Below are positions 49,815 to 62,888 of a stretch of DNA of 64,000 nt, piece after piece. The stretch covers positions 1,798,001 to 1,862,000 of the forward strand of contig JAWQEG010000717.1 in assembly GCA_033782935.1 (NCBI GenBank). The letters run 5' to 3'. This stretch comes from Petrolisthes cinctipes. Its lineage: Eukaryota; Arthropoda; Malacostraca; Decapoda; Porcellanidae. The notes below the pieces were generated by a model, which had not been told where the DNA came from, did no database searches, and saw nothing but the letters and a program-made list of their open reading frames with translations. A program made the translations under genes and the position numbers. How positions within the stretch are numbered: the stretch's first letter is position 1; each line of letters opens with the position of its first letter.

Positions 49815-51069
49815 CTTCTGTACCGGTTTATATCTCAAATTCAGGATCAAAACACCCGAAAATTCAATATTTTGGGGTTGCAGAAGCAATCTGTACATGC
49901 CTACTCAGTGCTAGAATATTTTCAAAATATAGGCTAAAAACATGCTAAAAATCGATCTTTTAGGTTCCAAAAAGTCGATATCTCAAATTCAGTCCCAAAA
50001 AACCCCGAAAATTCGATATTTAGGGGTCCCAGAAGCGATCTGTACATGCCCACTCCGTGTTAGAGTATTTTCAAAATACAGGCCAAAAACATACTGAAAA
50101 TCGATCTTTTAGGTGCCCAAAAGTCAATATGTGCATGCATCTTCTGTACCCTTTTATATCTTAAATTCTGGCCATAAACACCCGAAAGTTCAATATTTTG
50201 GGGTCCCAGAAGCAATCTGAACATGCCTACTCAGTGCTAGAATATTTTCAAAATAAAGGCTAAAAACATGCTAAAAATCGATATTTTAGGTGCCAAAAAA
50301 TCGATATCTCAAATTAAGGCCAAAAACACCCGTAAATTCGCTATTTATGGGTCCCAGAAGCGATCTGTACATGCCCACTCAGTGTTAGAGTATTTTCAAA
50401 ATACAGGCCCAAAACATGCTCAAAATCAATGTTTTAGGTGCCAAAAAGTCGATATGTGCATGCATCTTCAGTACCCGTTTATATCTCAAATTCAGGCTCA
50501 AAACACCCGAAAATTCGATATTTTGGGGTCCCAGAAGCGATCTGTACATGCCTACTCCGTGTTAGAGTATTTTCAAAATACATGCCCAAAACTTGCGGAA
50601 ATCGATATTTTAGATGCCCAAAGTCAATATGTGCATGTATCTTCTGTACCCGTTTTTATCTCAAATTCAGGCTCAAAACACCCGAAAATTCGATATTTAG
50701 GGGTCCCAGAAGCGATCTGTACATGCCTACTCCGTGTTAGAGTATTTTCAAAATTCAGGCCCATAACATGCTGAAAATCGATATTTTTGGTGCCCAAAGA
50801 CAATATGTGCATGCATATTCTATACTCGTTTATATCTCAAATTCAGGCTCAAAACACCCGAAAATTCGATATTTTGGGGTCCCAGAAGCGATCTGTACAT
50901 GCCTACTCAGTGCTTGAATGTTTTCAAAATATAGGCTCAAAACATGGTAAAAATCGATCTTTTAGGTGCCAAAAAGTCGATATCTCAAATTCAGTCCCAA
51001 AACACCCGAAAATTCGATATTTAGGGGTCCCAGAAGCGATCTGTACATGCCTACTCCGTGTTAGAGTAT
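49815..51069. repeat. Duplicated satellite segment, copy 2 (offset 2004 bp)
   Basis: This is the partner of 47,811-49,065. The match ends near 51,069, where this copy reads GTATTTACAAAAT and the other reads GTATTTTCAAAAT, followed by different spacer variants. The AAAACTTGCGGAAATCG monomer also appears once more, near 55,960. Confidence 0.85.
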
Positions 51070-54000
51070 TTACAAAATACAGGCCCAAAACATGCTCAAA
51101 ATCGATGTTTTAGGTGCCCAAAAGTCGGTATGTGCATGCATCTTCAGTACCCGTTTATATCTTAAATTCAGGCTCAAAACACCCGAAAATTCGATATTTT
51201 GGGGTCCCAGAAGCGATCTGTACATGCCTACTCCGTGTTAGAGTATTTTCAAAATACATGCCCAAAACATGCTGAAAATCGATATTTTAGATGCCTAAAG
51301 TCAATATGTGCATGAATCTTCTGTACAGGTTTATATCTCAAATTCAAGCTCAAAACACCCGAAAATTCAATATTTTGGGGTTGCAGAAGCAATCTGTACA
51401 TGCCTACTCAGTGCTAGAATATTTTCAAAATATAGGCTAAAAACATGCTAAAAATCGATATTTTAGGTGCCAAAAAGTCGATATCTCAAATTAAGACCAA
51501 AAACACCCGAAAATTCGATATTGAGGGGTCCCAGAAGCGATCTGTACATGCCCACTCAGTGTTAGAGTATTTTCAAAATACAGGCCCAAAACATGCTCAA
51601 AATCAATGTTTTAGGTGCCAAAAAGTCGATATGTGCATGCATCTTCAGTACCCGTTTATATCTCAAATTCAGTCTCAAAACACCCGAAAATTCGATATTT
51701 TGGGGTCCCAGAAACGATCTGTACATGCCTACTCCGTGTTAGAGTATTTTCAAGATACAGGCCAAAAACATACTGAAAATCGATCTTTTAGGTGCTCAAA
51801 AGTCGATATGTGCATACATCTTCAGTACCCATTTATATTTCAAATTCAGGCTCAAAACACCCGAAAATTCTATATTTTGGGGTCCCGGAAGCGATATGTA
51901 CATGCCTACCCCGTGTTAGAGTATTTTCAAAATACTTGCCCAAAACATGCGGAAATCGATATCTTAGAACCCAAAGTCAATATGTGCATGTATCTTCTGT
52001 ACCCGTTTATATCTCAAATTCAGGCTCAAAACACCCGAAAATTCAATATTTTGGGGTCCCAGAAGCAATCTGTACATGCCTACTCCGTGTTAGAGTATTT
52101 TCAAAATTCAGGCCCAAAACATGCTAAAAATCGATATTTTAGGTGCGTAAAGGCGATATCTCAAATTCAGGCACAAAACACCCGAAAATTCGATATTATG
52201 GGGTCCCAGAAGCGATCTGTACATGGCTATTTTCAAAATACAGGCCTAAAACATGCTCAAAATCAATGTTTTAGGTGCCAAAAAGTCGATATGTGCATGC
52301 ATCTTCAGTACCCGTTTATATCTCAAATTCAGGCTCAAAACACCCGAAAATTCGATATTTTGGGGTCCCAGAAGCGATCTGTACAAGCCTACTCCGTGTT
52401 AGAGTATTTTCAAAATACAGGCCAAAAACATACTGAAAATCGATCTTTTAGGTGCTCAAAAGTCGATATGTGCATGCATCTTCTGTACGCGTTTATATCT
52501 CAAATTCTGGCCCTAAACACCCGAAAATTCGATATTTTGGGGTCCCAGAAGCGATCTGTACATGCCTACTCCGTGTTAGAGTATTTTTAAAATTCAGGCC
52601 AAAAACATACTGAAAATCGATCTTTTAGGTGCTCAAAAGTCGATATGTGCATGCATCTTCTGTACGCGTTTATATCTCAAATTCTGGCCCTAAACACCCG
52701 AAAATTCGATATTTTGGGGTCCCAGAAGCGATCTGTACATGCCTACTCAGTGCTTGAATGTTTTCAAAATATAGGCTCAAAACATGGTAAAAATCGATCT
52801 TTTAGGTGCCAAAAAGTCGATATCTCAAATTCAGTCCCAAAACACCTGAAAATTCGATATTTAGGGGTCCCAGAAGCGATCTGTACATGCCTACTCCGTA
52901 TTAGAGTATTTTCAAAATTCAGGCCCAAAACATGCTGAAAATCGATATTTTTGGTGCCCAAAGTCAATATGTGTATGCATCTTCTATACTCGTTTATATC
53001 TCAAATTCAGGCTTAAAACACCCGAAAATTCGATATTTTGGGGTCCCAGAAGCGATCTGTACATGCCTACTCAGTGCTTGAATGTTTTCAAAATATAGGC
53101 TCAAAACATGCTCAAAATCGATATTTTAGGTGCCCAAAAGTCGATATGTGCATGCATCTTCTGTAATCGTCTATATCTCAAATTCAAGCTCAAAACACCC
53201 GAAAATTCGATATTTTAGCGTCCCAGAAGCGATCTGTACATGCCTACTCAGTGCTAGAATATTTTCAAAATATAGGCTCAAAACATGCTAAAAATCGAAA
53301 TTTTAGGTGCGTAAAGTCGATATCTCAAATTCAGGCACAAAACACCCGAAAATTCGATATTATGGGGTCCCAGAAGCGATCTGTACATGCCTACTCCGTA
53401 TTAGAGTATTTTCAAAATTCAGGCCCAAAACATGCTGAAAATCGATATTTTTGGTGCCCAAAGTCAATATGTGTATGCATCTTCTATACCCGTTTTTATC
53501 TCAAATTCAGGCTCAAAACACCCGAAAATTCGATATTTAGGGGTCCCAGAAGCGATCTGTACATGCCCACTCCGTGTTAGAGTATTTTCAAAATACAGGC
53601 CAAAAACATTCTGAAAATCGATCTTTTAGGTGCCCAAAAGTCGATATGTGCATGCATCTTCTGTACCCGTTTATATCTTAAATTCTGCCCCTAAAATCCC
53701 GAAAATTCAATATTTTGGGGTCCCAGAAGCAATCTGTACATGCCTACTCAGTGCTAGAATATTTTCAAAATATAGGCTAAAAACATGCTAAAAATCGATA
53801 TTTAAGGTGCCAAAAAGTCGATATCTCAAATTCAGGCACAAAACACCCGAAAATTCGATATTATGGGGTCCCAGAAGCGATCTGTACATGCCCACTCCGT
53901 GTTAGAGTATTTACAAAATACAGGCCCAAAACATGCTCAAAATCGATGTTTTAGGTGCCAAAAAGTCGATATGTGCATGCATCTTCAGTACCCGTTTATA

Positions 54001-57000
54001 TCTCAAATTCAGGCTCAAAACACCCGAAAATTCGATATTTTGGGGTCCCAGAAGCGATCTGTACAAGCCTACTCCGTGTTAGAGTATTTTCAAAATACAG
54101 GCCAAAAACATACTGAAAATCGATCTTTTAGGTGCTCAAAAGTCGATATGTGCATGCATCTTCTGTACGCGTTTATATCTCAAATTCTGGCCCTAAACAC
54201 CCGAAAATTCGATATTTTGGGGTCCCAGAAGCGATCTGTACATGCCTACTCCGTGTTAGAGTATTTTCAAAATACATGCCTAAAACATGCTGAAAATCGA
54301 TATTTTTGGTGCCCAAAGTCAATATGTGCATGCATATTCTATACTCGTTTATATCTCAAATTCAGGCTCAAAACACCCGAAAATTCGATATTTTGGGGTC
54401 CCAGAAGCAATCTGTACATGCCTACTCAGTGCTAGAATATTTTCAAAATATAGGCTAAAAACATGCTAAAAATCGATATTTTAGGTGCCAAAAAGTCTAT
54501 ATCTCAAATTAAGGCCCAAAACACCCGAAAATTCGATATTTTTGGGTCCCAGAAGCGATCTGTACATGCCTACTCAGTACTAGAATGTTTTCAATATATA
54601 GGCTCAAAACATGCTCAAAATCGATATTTTAGGTGCCCAAAAGTCGATATGTGCATGCATATTCTGTACTCGTTTATATCTCAAATTCAAGCTCAAAACA
54701 CCCGAAAATTTGATATTTTGGGGTCCCAGAATCGATCTGTACATGCCTAATCAGTGCTAGAATATTTTCAAAATATAGGCTCAAAACATGCTAAAAATCG
54801 ATATTTTAGGTGCGTAAAGGCGATATCTCAAATTCAGGCCCAAAACACCCGAAAATTCGATATTTTGGGGTCCCAGAAGCAATATGTACATGCCTACTCC
54901 GTGTTAGAGTATTTTCAAAATTCAGGCCCAAAACATGCTAAAAATCGATATTTTTGGTGCCCAAAGTTAATATGTGTATTCATCTTCTATACTCGTTTAT
55001 ATCTCAAATTCAGGCTCAAAACACTCGAAAATTCGATATTTTGGGGTCCCAGAAGCGATCTGTATATGCCTATTCCGTGTTAGAGTATTTACAAAATACA
55101 GGCCCAAAACATGCTCCAAATCGATGTTTTAGGTGCCCAAAAGTCGATATGTGCATGCATCTTCAGTACCCGTTTATATCTCAAATTCAGGCTCAAAACA
55201 CCCGAAAATTCGATATTTTGGGGTCTCAGAAGCAATCTGTACATGCCTACTCCGTGTTAGAGTATTTTCAAAATACAGGCCCAAAACATGCTCAAAATCG
55301 ATGTTTTAGGTGCCCAAAAGTCGATAGGTGCATTCATCTTCAGTACCCGTTTATATCTCAAATTCAGGCTCAAAACACCCGAAAATTCGATATTTTGGGG
55401 TCCCAGAAGCGATCTGTACATGCCTACTCCGTGTTAGAGTATTTTCAAAATACAGGCCCAAAACATGCTGAAAATCGATAATTTAGATGCCCAAAGTCAA
55501 TCTGTGCATGTATCTTCTGTACCCGTTTATATCTCAAATTCAGGCTCAAAACACCCGAAAATTCGATATTTTGGGGTCCCAGAAGCGATCTGTACATGCC
55601 TACTCAGTGCTAGAATATTTTAAAAATATAGGCTAAAAACATGCTTAAAATCGATATTTTAGGTGCCAAAAAGTCGATATCTCAAATTCAGTCCCAAAAC
55701 ACCCGAAACTTCGATATTTTGGGGTCCCAGAAGCGATCTGTACATGCCTACTCCGTGTTAGAGTATTTTCAAAATACAGACCAAAAACATACTGAAAATC
55801 GATCTTTTAGGTGCCCAAAAGTCGATAAGTGCATGCATCTTCAGTACCCGTTTATATCTCAAATTCAGGCTCAAAACACCCGAAAATTCGATATTTTGGG
55901 GTCCCAGAAGCGATCTGTACATGCCTACTCCGTGTTAGAGTATTTTCAAAATACATGCCCAAAACTTGCGGAAATCGATATTTTAGATGCCCAAAGTCAA
56001 TATGTGCATGTATCTTCTGTACCCGTTTTTATCTCAAATTCAGGCTCAAAACACCCGAAAATTCGATATTTAGGGGTCCCAGAAGCGATCTGTACATGCC
56101 CACTCCGTGTTAGAGTATTTTCAAAATACAGGCCAAAAACATACTGATAATCGATCTTTTAGGTGCCCAAAAGTCGATATGTGCATGCATCTTCTGTACC
56201 CGTTTATATCTTAATTTCTGGCCCTAAAATCCCGAAAATTCAATATTTTGGGGTCCCAGAAGCAATCTGTACATGCCTACTCAGTGCTAGAATATTTTCA
56301 AAATATAGGCTAAAAACATGCTAAAAATCGATATTTAAGGTGCCAAAAAGTCGATATCTCACATTAAGGCCCAAAACACCCGAAAATTCGATATTTAGGG
56401 GTCCCAAAAGCGATCTGTACATGCCCATTCCGTGTTAGAGTATTTTCAAAATACAGGCCCAAAACATGCTCAAAATCGATGTTTTAGGTGCCAAAAAGTC
56501 GATATGTGCATGCATCATCAGTACCCGTTTATATCTCAAATTCAGGCTCAAAACACCCGAAAATTCGATATTTTGGGGTCCCAGAAGCGATCTGTACAAG
56601 CCTACTCCGTGTTAGAGTATTTTTAAAATACAGGCCAAAAACATATTGAAAATCGATCTTTTAGGTGCTCAAAAGTCGATATGTGCATGCATCTTCTGTA
56701 CGCGTTTATATCTCAAATTCTGGCCCTAAACACCCGAAAATTCGATATTTTGGGGTCCCAGAAGCGATCTGTACATGCCTACTCCGTGTTAGAGTATTTT
56801 CAAAATTCAGGCCCATAACATGCTGAAAATCGATATTTTTGGTGCCCAAAGTCAATATGTGCATGCATATTCTATACTCGTTTTTATCTAAAATTCAGGC
56901 TCAAAACACCCGAAAATTCGATATTTTGGGATCCCAGAAGCGATCTGTACATGCCTACTCAGTGCTTGAATGTTTTCAAAATATAGGCTAAAAACATGCT

Positions 57001-58091
57001 CAAAATTGATCTTTTAGGTGCCAAAAAGTCTATATCTCAAATTCAGTCCCAAAACACCCGAAAATTCGATATTTAGGGGTCCCAGAAGCGATCTGTACAT
57101 GCCTACTCCGTATTAGAGTATTTTCAAAATTCAGGCCCAAAACATGCTGAAAATCGATATTTTTGGTGCACAAAGTCAATATGTGTATGCATCTTCTATA
57201 CTCGTTTATATCTCAAATTCAGGCTTAAAACACCCGAAAATTCGATATTTTGGGGTCCCAGAAGCGATCTGTACATGCCTACTCAGTGCTTGAATTTTTT
57301 CAAAATATAGGCTCAAAACATAGTCAAAATCGATATTTTAGGTGCCCAAAAGTCGATATGTGCATGCATCTTCTGTAATCGTCTATATCTCAAATTCAAG
57401 CTAAAAACACCCAAAAATTCGATATTTTAGCGTCCCAGAAGCGATCTGTACATGCCTACTCAGTGCTAGAATATTTTCAAAATATAGGCTCAAAACATGC
57501 TAAAAATCGATATTTTATGTGCGTAAAGGCGATATCTCAAATTCAGGCACAAAACACCCGAAAATTCGATATTATGGGGTCCCAGAAGCGATCTGTACAT
57601 GCCTACTCCGTGTTAGAGTATTTACAAAATACAGGCCCAAAACATGCTCAAAATCGATGTTTTAGGTGCCCAAAAGTCGGTATGTGCATGCATCTTCAGT
57701 ACCCGTTTATATCTCAAATTCAGGCTCAAAACACCCGAAAATTCGATATTTTGGGGTCCCAGAAGCGATCTGTACATGCCTACTCCGTGTTAGAGTATTT
57801 TCAAAATACATGCCCAAAACATGCTGAAAATCGATATTTTAGATGCCTAAAGTCAATATGTGCATGAATCTTCTGTACAGGTTTATATCTCAAATTCAGG
57901 CTCAAAACACCCGAAAATTCAATATTTTGGGGTTGCAGAAGCAATCTGTACATGCCTACTCAGTACTAGAATATTTTCAAAATATAAGCTAAAAACATGC
58001 TAAAAATCGATATTTTAGGTGCCAAAAAGTCGATATCTCAAATTAAGACCAAAAACACCCAAAAAATTCGATATTTATGGGTCCCAGAAGC

Positions 58092-58345
58092 GATCTGTAC
58101 ATGCCCACTTCGTGTTAGAGTATTTTCAAAATACAGACCAAAAACATACTGAAAATCGATCTTTTAGGTGCTCAAAAGTCGATATTCAGTGTTAGAGTAT
58201 TTTCAAAATACAGGCCCAAAACATGCTCAAAATCGATGTTTTAGGTGCCTAAAAGTCAATATGTGCATGCATCTTCAGTACCCGTTTATATCTCAAATTC
58301 AGGCTCATAACACCCGAAAATTCGATATTTAGGGGTCCCAGAAGC
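58092..58345. other. Severely truncated monomer (about 77 bp)
   Basis: Two successive GATCTGTACATG sites are 254 bp apart, one 177-bp monomer plus a 77-bp remnant. Near 58,188 the A-half GTCGATAT joins directly to B-half CAGTGTTAGAG, so about 100 bp are missing. The joint is not in exact 88-bp register, unlike the deletion at 26.6 kb. Confidence 0.75.
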
Positions 58346-61241
58346 GATCTGTACATGCCCACTCCGTGTTAGAGTATTTTCAAAATACAGGCCCAAAACA
58401 TGCTCAAAATCGATGTTTTAGGTGCCAAAAAGTCAATATGTGCATGCATCTTCTATACTCGTTTATATCTCAAATTCAGGCTCAAAACACCCGAAAATTC
58501 GATATTTTGGGGTCCCAGAAGCGATCTGTACATGCCTACTCAGTGCTTGAATGTTTTCAAAATATAGGCTCAAAACATGCTCAAAATCGATATTTTAGGT
58601 GCCCAAAAGTCGATATGTGCATGCATCTTCTGTACCCGTTTATATATCAAATTCAGGCTCAAAACACCCGAAAATTCAATATTTTGGGGTCCCAGAAGCA
58701 ATCTGTACATGCCTACTCAGTGCTAGAATATTTTCAAAATATAGGCTAAAAACATGCTAAAAATCGATCTTTTAGGTGCTAAAAAGTCGATATCTCAAAT
58801 TCAGTCCCAAAACACCCGAAAATTCGATATTTAGGGGTCCCAGAAGAGATCTGTACATGCCTACTCCGTATTAGAGTATTTTCAAAATTCAGGCCCAAAA
58901 CATGCTGAAAATCGATATGTTTGGTGCCCAAAGTCAATATGTGTATGCATCTTCTATACCCGTTTTTATCTCAAATTCAGGCTCAAAACACCCGAAAATT
59001 CGATATTTAGGGGTCCCAGAAGCGATCTGTACATGCCTACTCAGTGCTAGAATATTTTCAAAATATAGGCTAAAAACATGCTCAAAATCGATATTTAAGG
59101 TGCCAAAAAGTCGATATCTCAAATTCAGGCACAAAACACCCGAAAATTCGATATTATGGGGTCCCAGAAGCGATCTGTACAAGCCTACTCCGTGTTAGAG
59201 TATTTTCAAAATACAGGCCAAAAACATACTGAAAATCGATCTTTTAGGTGCTCAAAAGTCGATATGTGCATGCATCTTCTGTACGCGTTTATATCTCAAA
59301 TTCTGGCCCTAAACACCCGAAAATTCGATATTTTGGGGTCCCAGAAGCGATCTGTACAAGCCTACTCCGTGTTAGAGTATTTTCAAAATTCAGGCCAAAA
59401 ACATACTGAAAATCGATCTTTTAGGTGCTCAAAAGTCGATATGTGCATGCATCTTCTGTACGTGTTTATATCTCAAATTCTGGCCCTAAACACCCGAAAA
59501 TTCGATATTTTGGGGTCCCAGAAGCGATCTGTACATGCCTACTCCGTGTTAGAGTATTTTCAAAATTCAGGCCCATAACATGCTGAAAATCGATATTTTT
59601 GGTGCCCAAAGTCAATATGTGCATGCATATTCTATACTCGTTTATATCTCAAATTCAGGCTCAAAACACCCGAAAATTCGATATTTTGGGGTCCCAGAAG
59701 CGATCTGTACATGCCTACTCCGTGTTAGAGTATTTTCAAAATACAGGCCCAAAACATGCTGAAAATCGATATTTTAGGTGCGTACAGGCGATATCTCAAA
59801 TTCATTCCCAAAACACCCGAAAATTCGATATTTTGGGGTCCCTGAAGCGATCTGTACATGCCTATTCCGTGTTAGAGTATTTACAAAATACAGGCCGAAA
59901 ACATGCTCCAAATCGATGTTTTAGGTGCCCAAAAGTCGATATGTGCATGCATCTTCAGTACCCGTTTATATCTCAAATTCAGGCTCAAAACACCCGAAAA
60001 TTCGATATTTTGGGGTCACAGGAAGCGATCTGTACATGCCTACTCCGTGTTAGAGTATTTTCAAAATTCAGGCCCAAAACAAGCTAAAAATCGATATTTT
60101 TGGTGCCCAAAGTCAATATGTGTATGCATCTTCTATACTCGTTTATATCTCAAAATCAGGCTCAAAACACCCGAAAATTCGATATTTTGGGGTCCCAGAA
60201 GTGATCTGTACATGCCTACTCAGTGCTAGAATATTTTAAAAATATAAGCTAAAAACATGCTAAAAATCGATATTTTAGGTGCGTACAGGCGATATCTCAA
60301 ATTCATTCCCAAAACACCCGAAAATTCGATATTTAGGGGTCCCAGAAGCGATCTGTACATGCCTACTCCGTGTTAGAGTATTTTCAAAATACAGGCCAAA
60401 AACATACTGAAAATCGATCTTTTAGGTGCCCAAAAGTCGATATGTGCATGCATCTTCTGTAACCGTTTATATCTCAAATTCTGGCCCTAAACACCAGAAA
60501 ATTCGATATTTTGGGGTCCCAGAAGCAATCTGTACATGCCTACTCAGTGCTAGAATATTTTCAAAATATAGGCTAAAAACATGCTAAAAATCGATATTTT
60601 AGGTGCCAAAAAGTCGATAATTTAAATTAAGGCCCAAAACACCCAAAAATTCGATATTTAGGGGTCCCAGTAGCGATCTGTACATGCCTACTCCGTGTTA
60701 GAGTATTTTCTAAACACCGGCCCAAAACATGCTCAAAATCGATGTTTTAGGTGCCAAAAAATCTATATGTGCATGCATCTTCAGTACCCGTTTATATCTC
60801 AAATTCAGGCTCAAAACACCCGAAAATTCGATATTTTGGGGTCCCAGAAGCGATCTGTACATGCCTACTCCGTGTTAGAGTATTTTCAAAATACAGGCCC
60901 AAAACATGCTCAAAATCGATGTTTTAGGTGCCCAAAAGTCGATATGTGCATGCATCTTCAGTACCCGTTTATATCTCAAATTCAGGCTCAAAACACCCGA
61001 AAATTCGATATTTTGGGGTCCCAGAAGCGATCTGTACATGCCTACTCCGTGTTAGAGTATTTTCAAAATACAGGCCCAAAACATGCTCAAAATCGATGTT
61101 TTAGGTGCCCAAAAGTCGATAGGTGCATGCATCTTCAGTACCCGTTTATATCTCAAATTCAGGCTCAAAACACCCGAAAATTCGATATTTTGGGGTCCCA
61201 GAAGCGATCTGTACATGCCTACTCCGTGTTAGAGTATTTTG

Positions 61242-62888
61242 AAAATACAGGCCCAAAACATGCTGAAAATCGATAATTTAGATGCCCAAAGTCAATATGA
61301 GCATGTATCTTCTGTACCCGTTTATATCTCAAATTCAGGCTCAAAACACCCGAAAATTCAATATTTTGGGGTCCCAGAAGCAATCTGTACATGTCTACTC
61401 AGTGCTAGAATGTTTTCAAAATATAGGCTCAAAACATGCTAAAAATCGATATTTTAGGTGCCAAAAAGTCGATATCTCAAATTCAGTCCCAAAACACCCG
61501 AAACTTCGATATTTTGGGGTCCCAGAAGCGATCTGTACATGCCTACTCCGTGTTAGAGTATTTTCAAAATACAGACCAAAAACATACTGAAAATCGATCT
61601 TTTAGGTGCCCAAAAGTCGATAAGTGCATGCATCTTCTGTACCCGTTTATATCTCAAATTCTGGCCCTAAACACCCGAAAATTTGATATTTTTGGGTCTC
61701 AGAAGCGATCTGTACATGCCTACTCCGTGTTAGAGTATTTTCAAAATTCAGGCCCAAAACAAGCTGAAAATCGATATTTTTGGTGCCCAAAGTCAATATG
61801 TGTATGCATCTTCTATACTCGTTTATATCTCAATTCAGGCTCAAAACACCCGAAAATTCGATATTTTGGGGTCCCAGAAGCGATCTGTACATGCCTACTC
61901 AGTGCTAGAATGTTTTCAAAATATAGGCTCAAAACATGCTCAAAATCGATATTTTAGGTGCCCAAAAGTCGATATGTGCATGCATCTTCCGTACTCGTTT
62001 ATATCTCAAATTAAAGCTCAAAACAACCGAAAATTCGATATTTTGGGGTCCCAGAAGCGATCTGTACATGCCTACTCAGTGCTAGAATATTTTCAAAATA
62101 TAGGCTCAAAACATGCTAAAAATCGATATTTTAGGTGCGTACAGGCGATATCTCAAATTCATTCCCAAAACACCCGAAAATTCGATATTTTGGGGTCCCA
62201 GAAGCGATCTGTACATGCCTATTCCGTGTTAGAGTATTTACAAAATACAGGCCCAAAACATGCTCCAAATCGATGTTTTAGGTGCCCAAAAGTCGATATG
62301 TGCATGCATCTTCAGTACCAGTTTATATCTCAAATTCAGGCTCAAAACACCCGAAAATTCGATATTTTGGGGTCACAGAAGCGATCTGTACATGCCTACT
62401 CCGTGTTAGAGTATTTTCAAAATTCAGGCCCAAAACAAGCTAAAAATCGATATTTTTGGTGCCAAAAGTCAATATGTGTATGCATCTTCTATACTCGTTT
62501 ATATCTCAAAATCAGGCTCAAAACACCCGAAAATTCGATATTTTGGGGTCCCAGAAGTGATCTGTACTTGCCTACTCAGTGCTAGAATATTTTAAAAATA
62601 TAGGCTAAAAACATGCTAAAATCGATATTTTAGGTGCGTACAGGCGATATCTCAAATTCAGTCCCAAAACACCCGAAAATTCGATATTTAGGGGTCCCAG
62701 AAGCGATCTGTACATGCCTACTCAGTGCTAGAATATTTTCATAATATAGGCTAAAAACATGCTAAAAATCGATATTTTAGGTGCCAAAAAGTCGATAATT
62801 TAAATTAAGGCCCAAAACACTCAAAAATTCGATATTTAGGGGTCCCAGTAGCGATCTGTACATGCCCAGTCAGTGTTAGAGTATTTTC
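61242..62888. repeat. Tandem HOR unit, copy 1 (1647 bp)
   Basis: This unit is followed by a second copy from 62,889 at an offset of exactly 1647. Shared rare marks include CGATAATTTAGATGCC, CAATATGAGCATG, CGAAACTTCGATATT, ACAAGCTGAAAATCG and a one-base deletion giving ATATCTCAATTCAGG (61,830 and 63,477). Confidence 0.85.

Noticed and set aside
51445..52590. Open frame of 381 codons, and similar ones at 61,800-62,585 and 21,115-21,726, as protein genes
   Set aside because: They are translations of satellite monomers. Equivalent frames exist in overlapping phases and end wherever a variant monomer adds a stop. There is no domain, and no gene-like start or flank.
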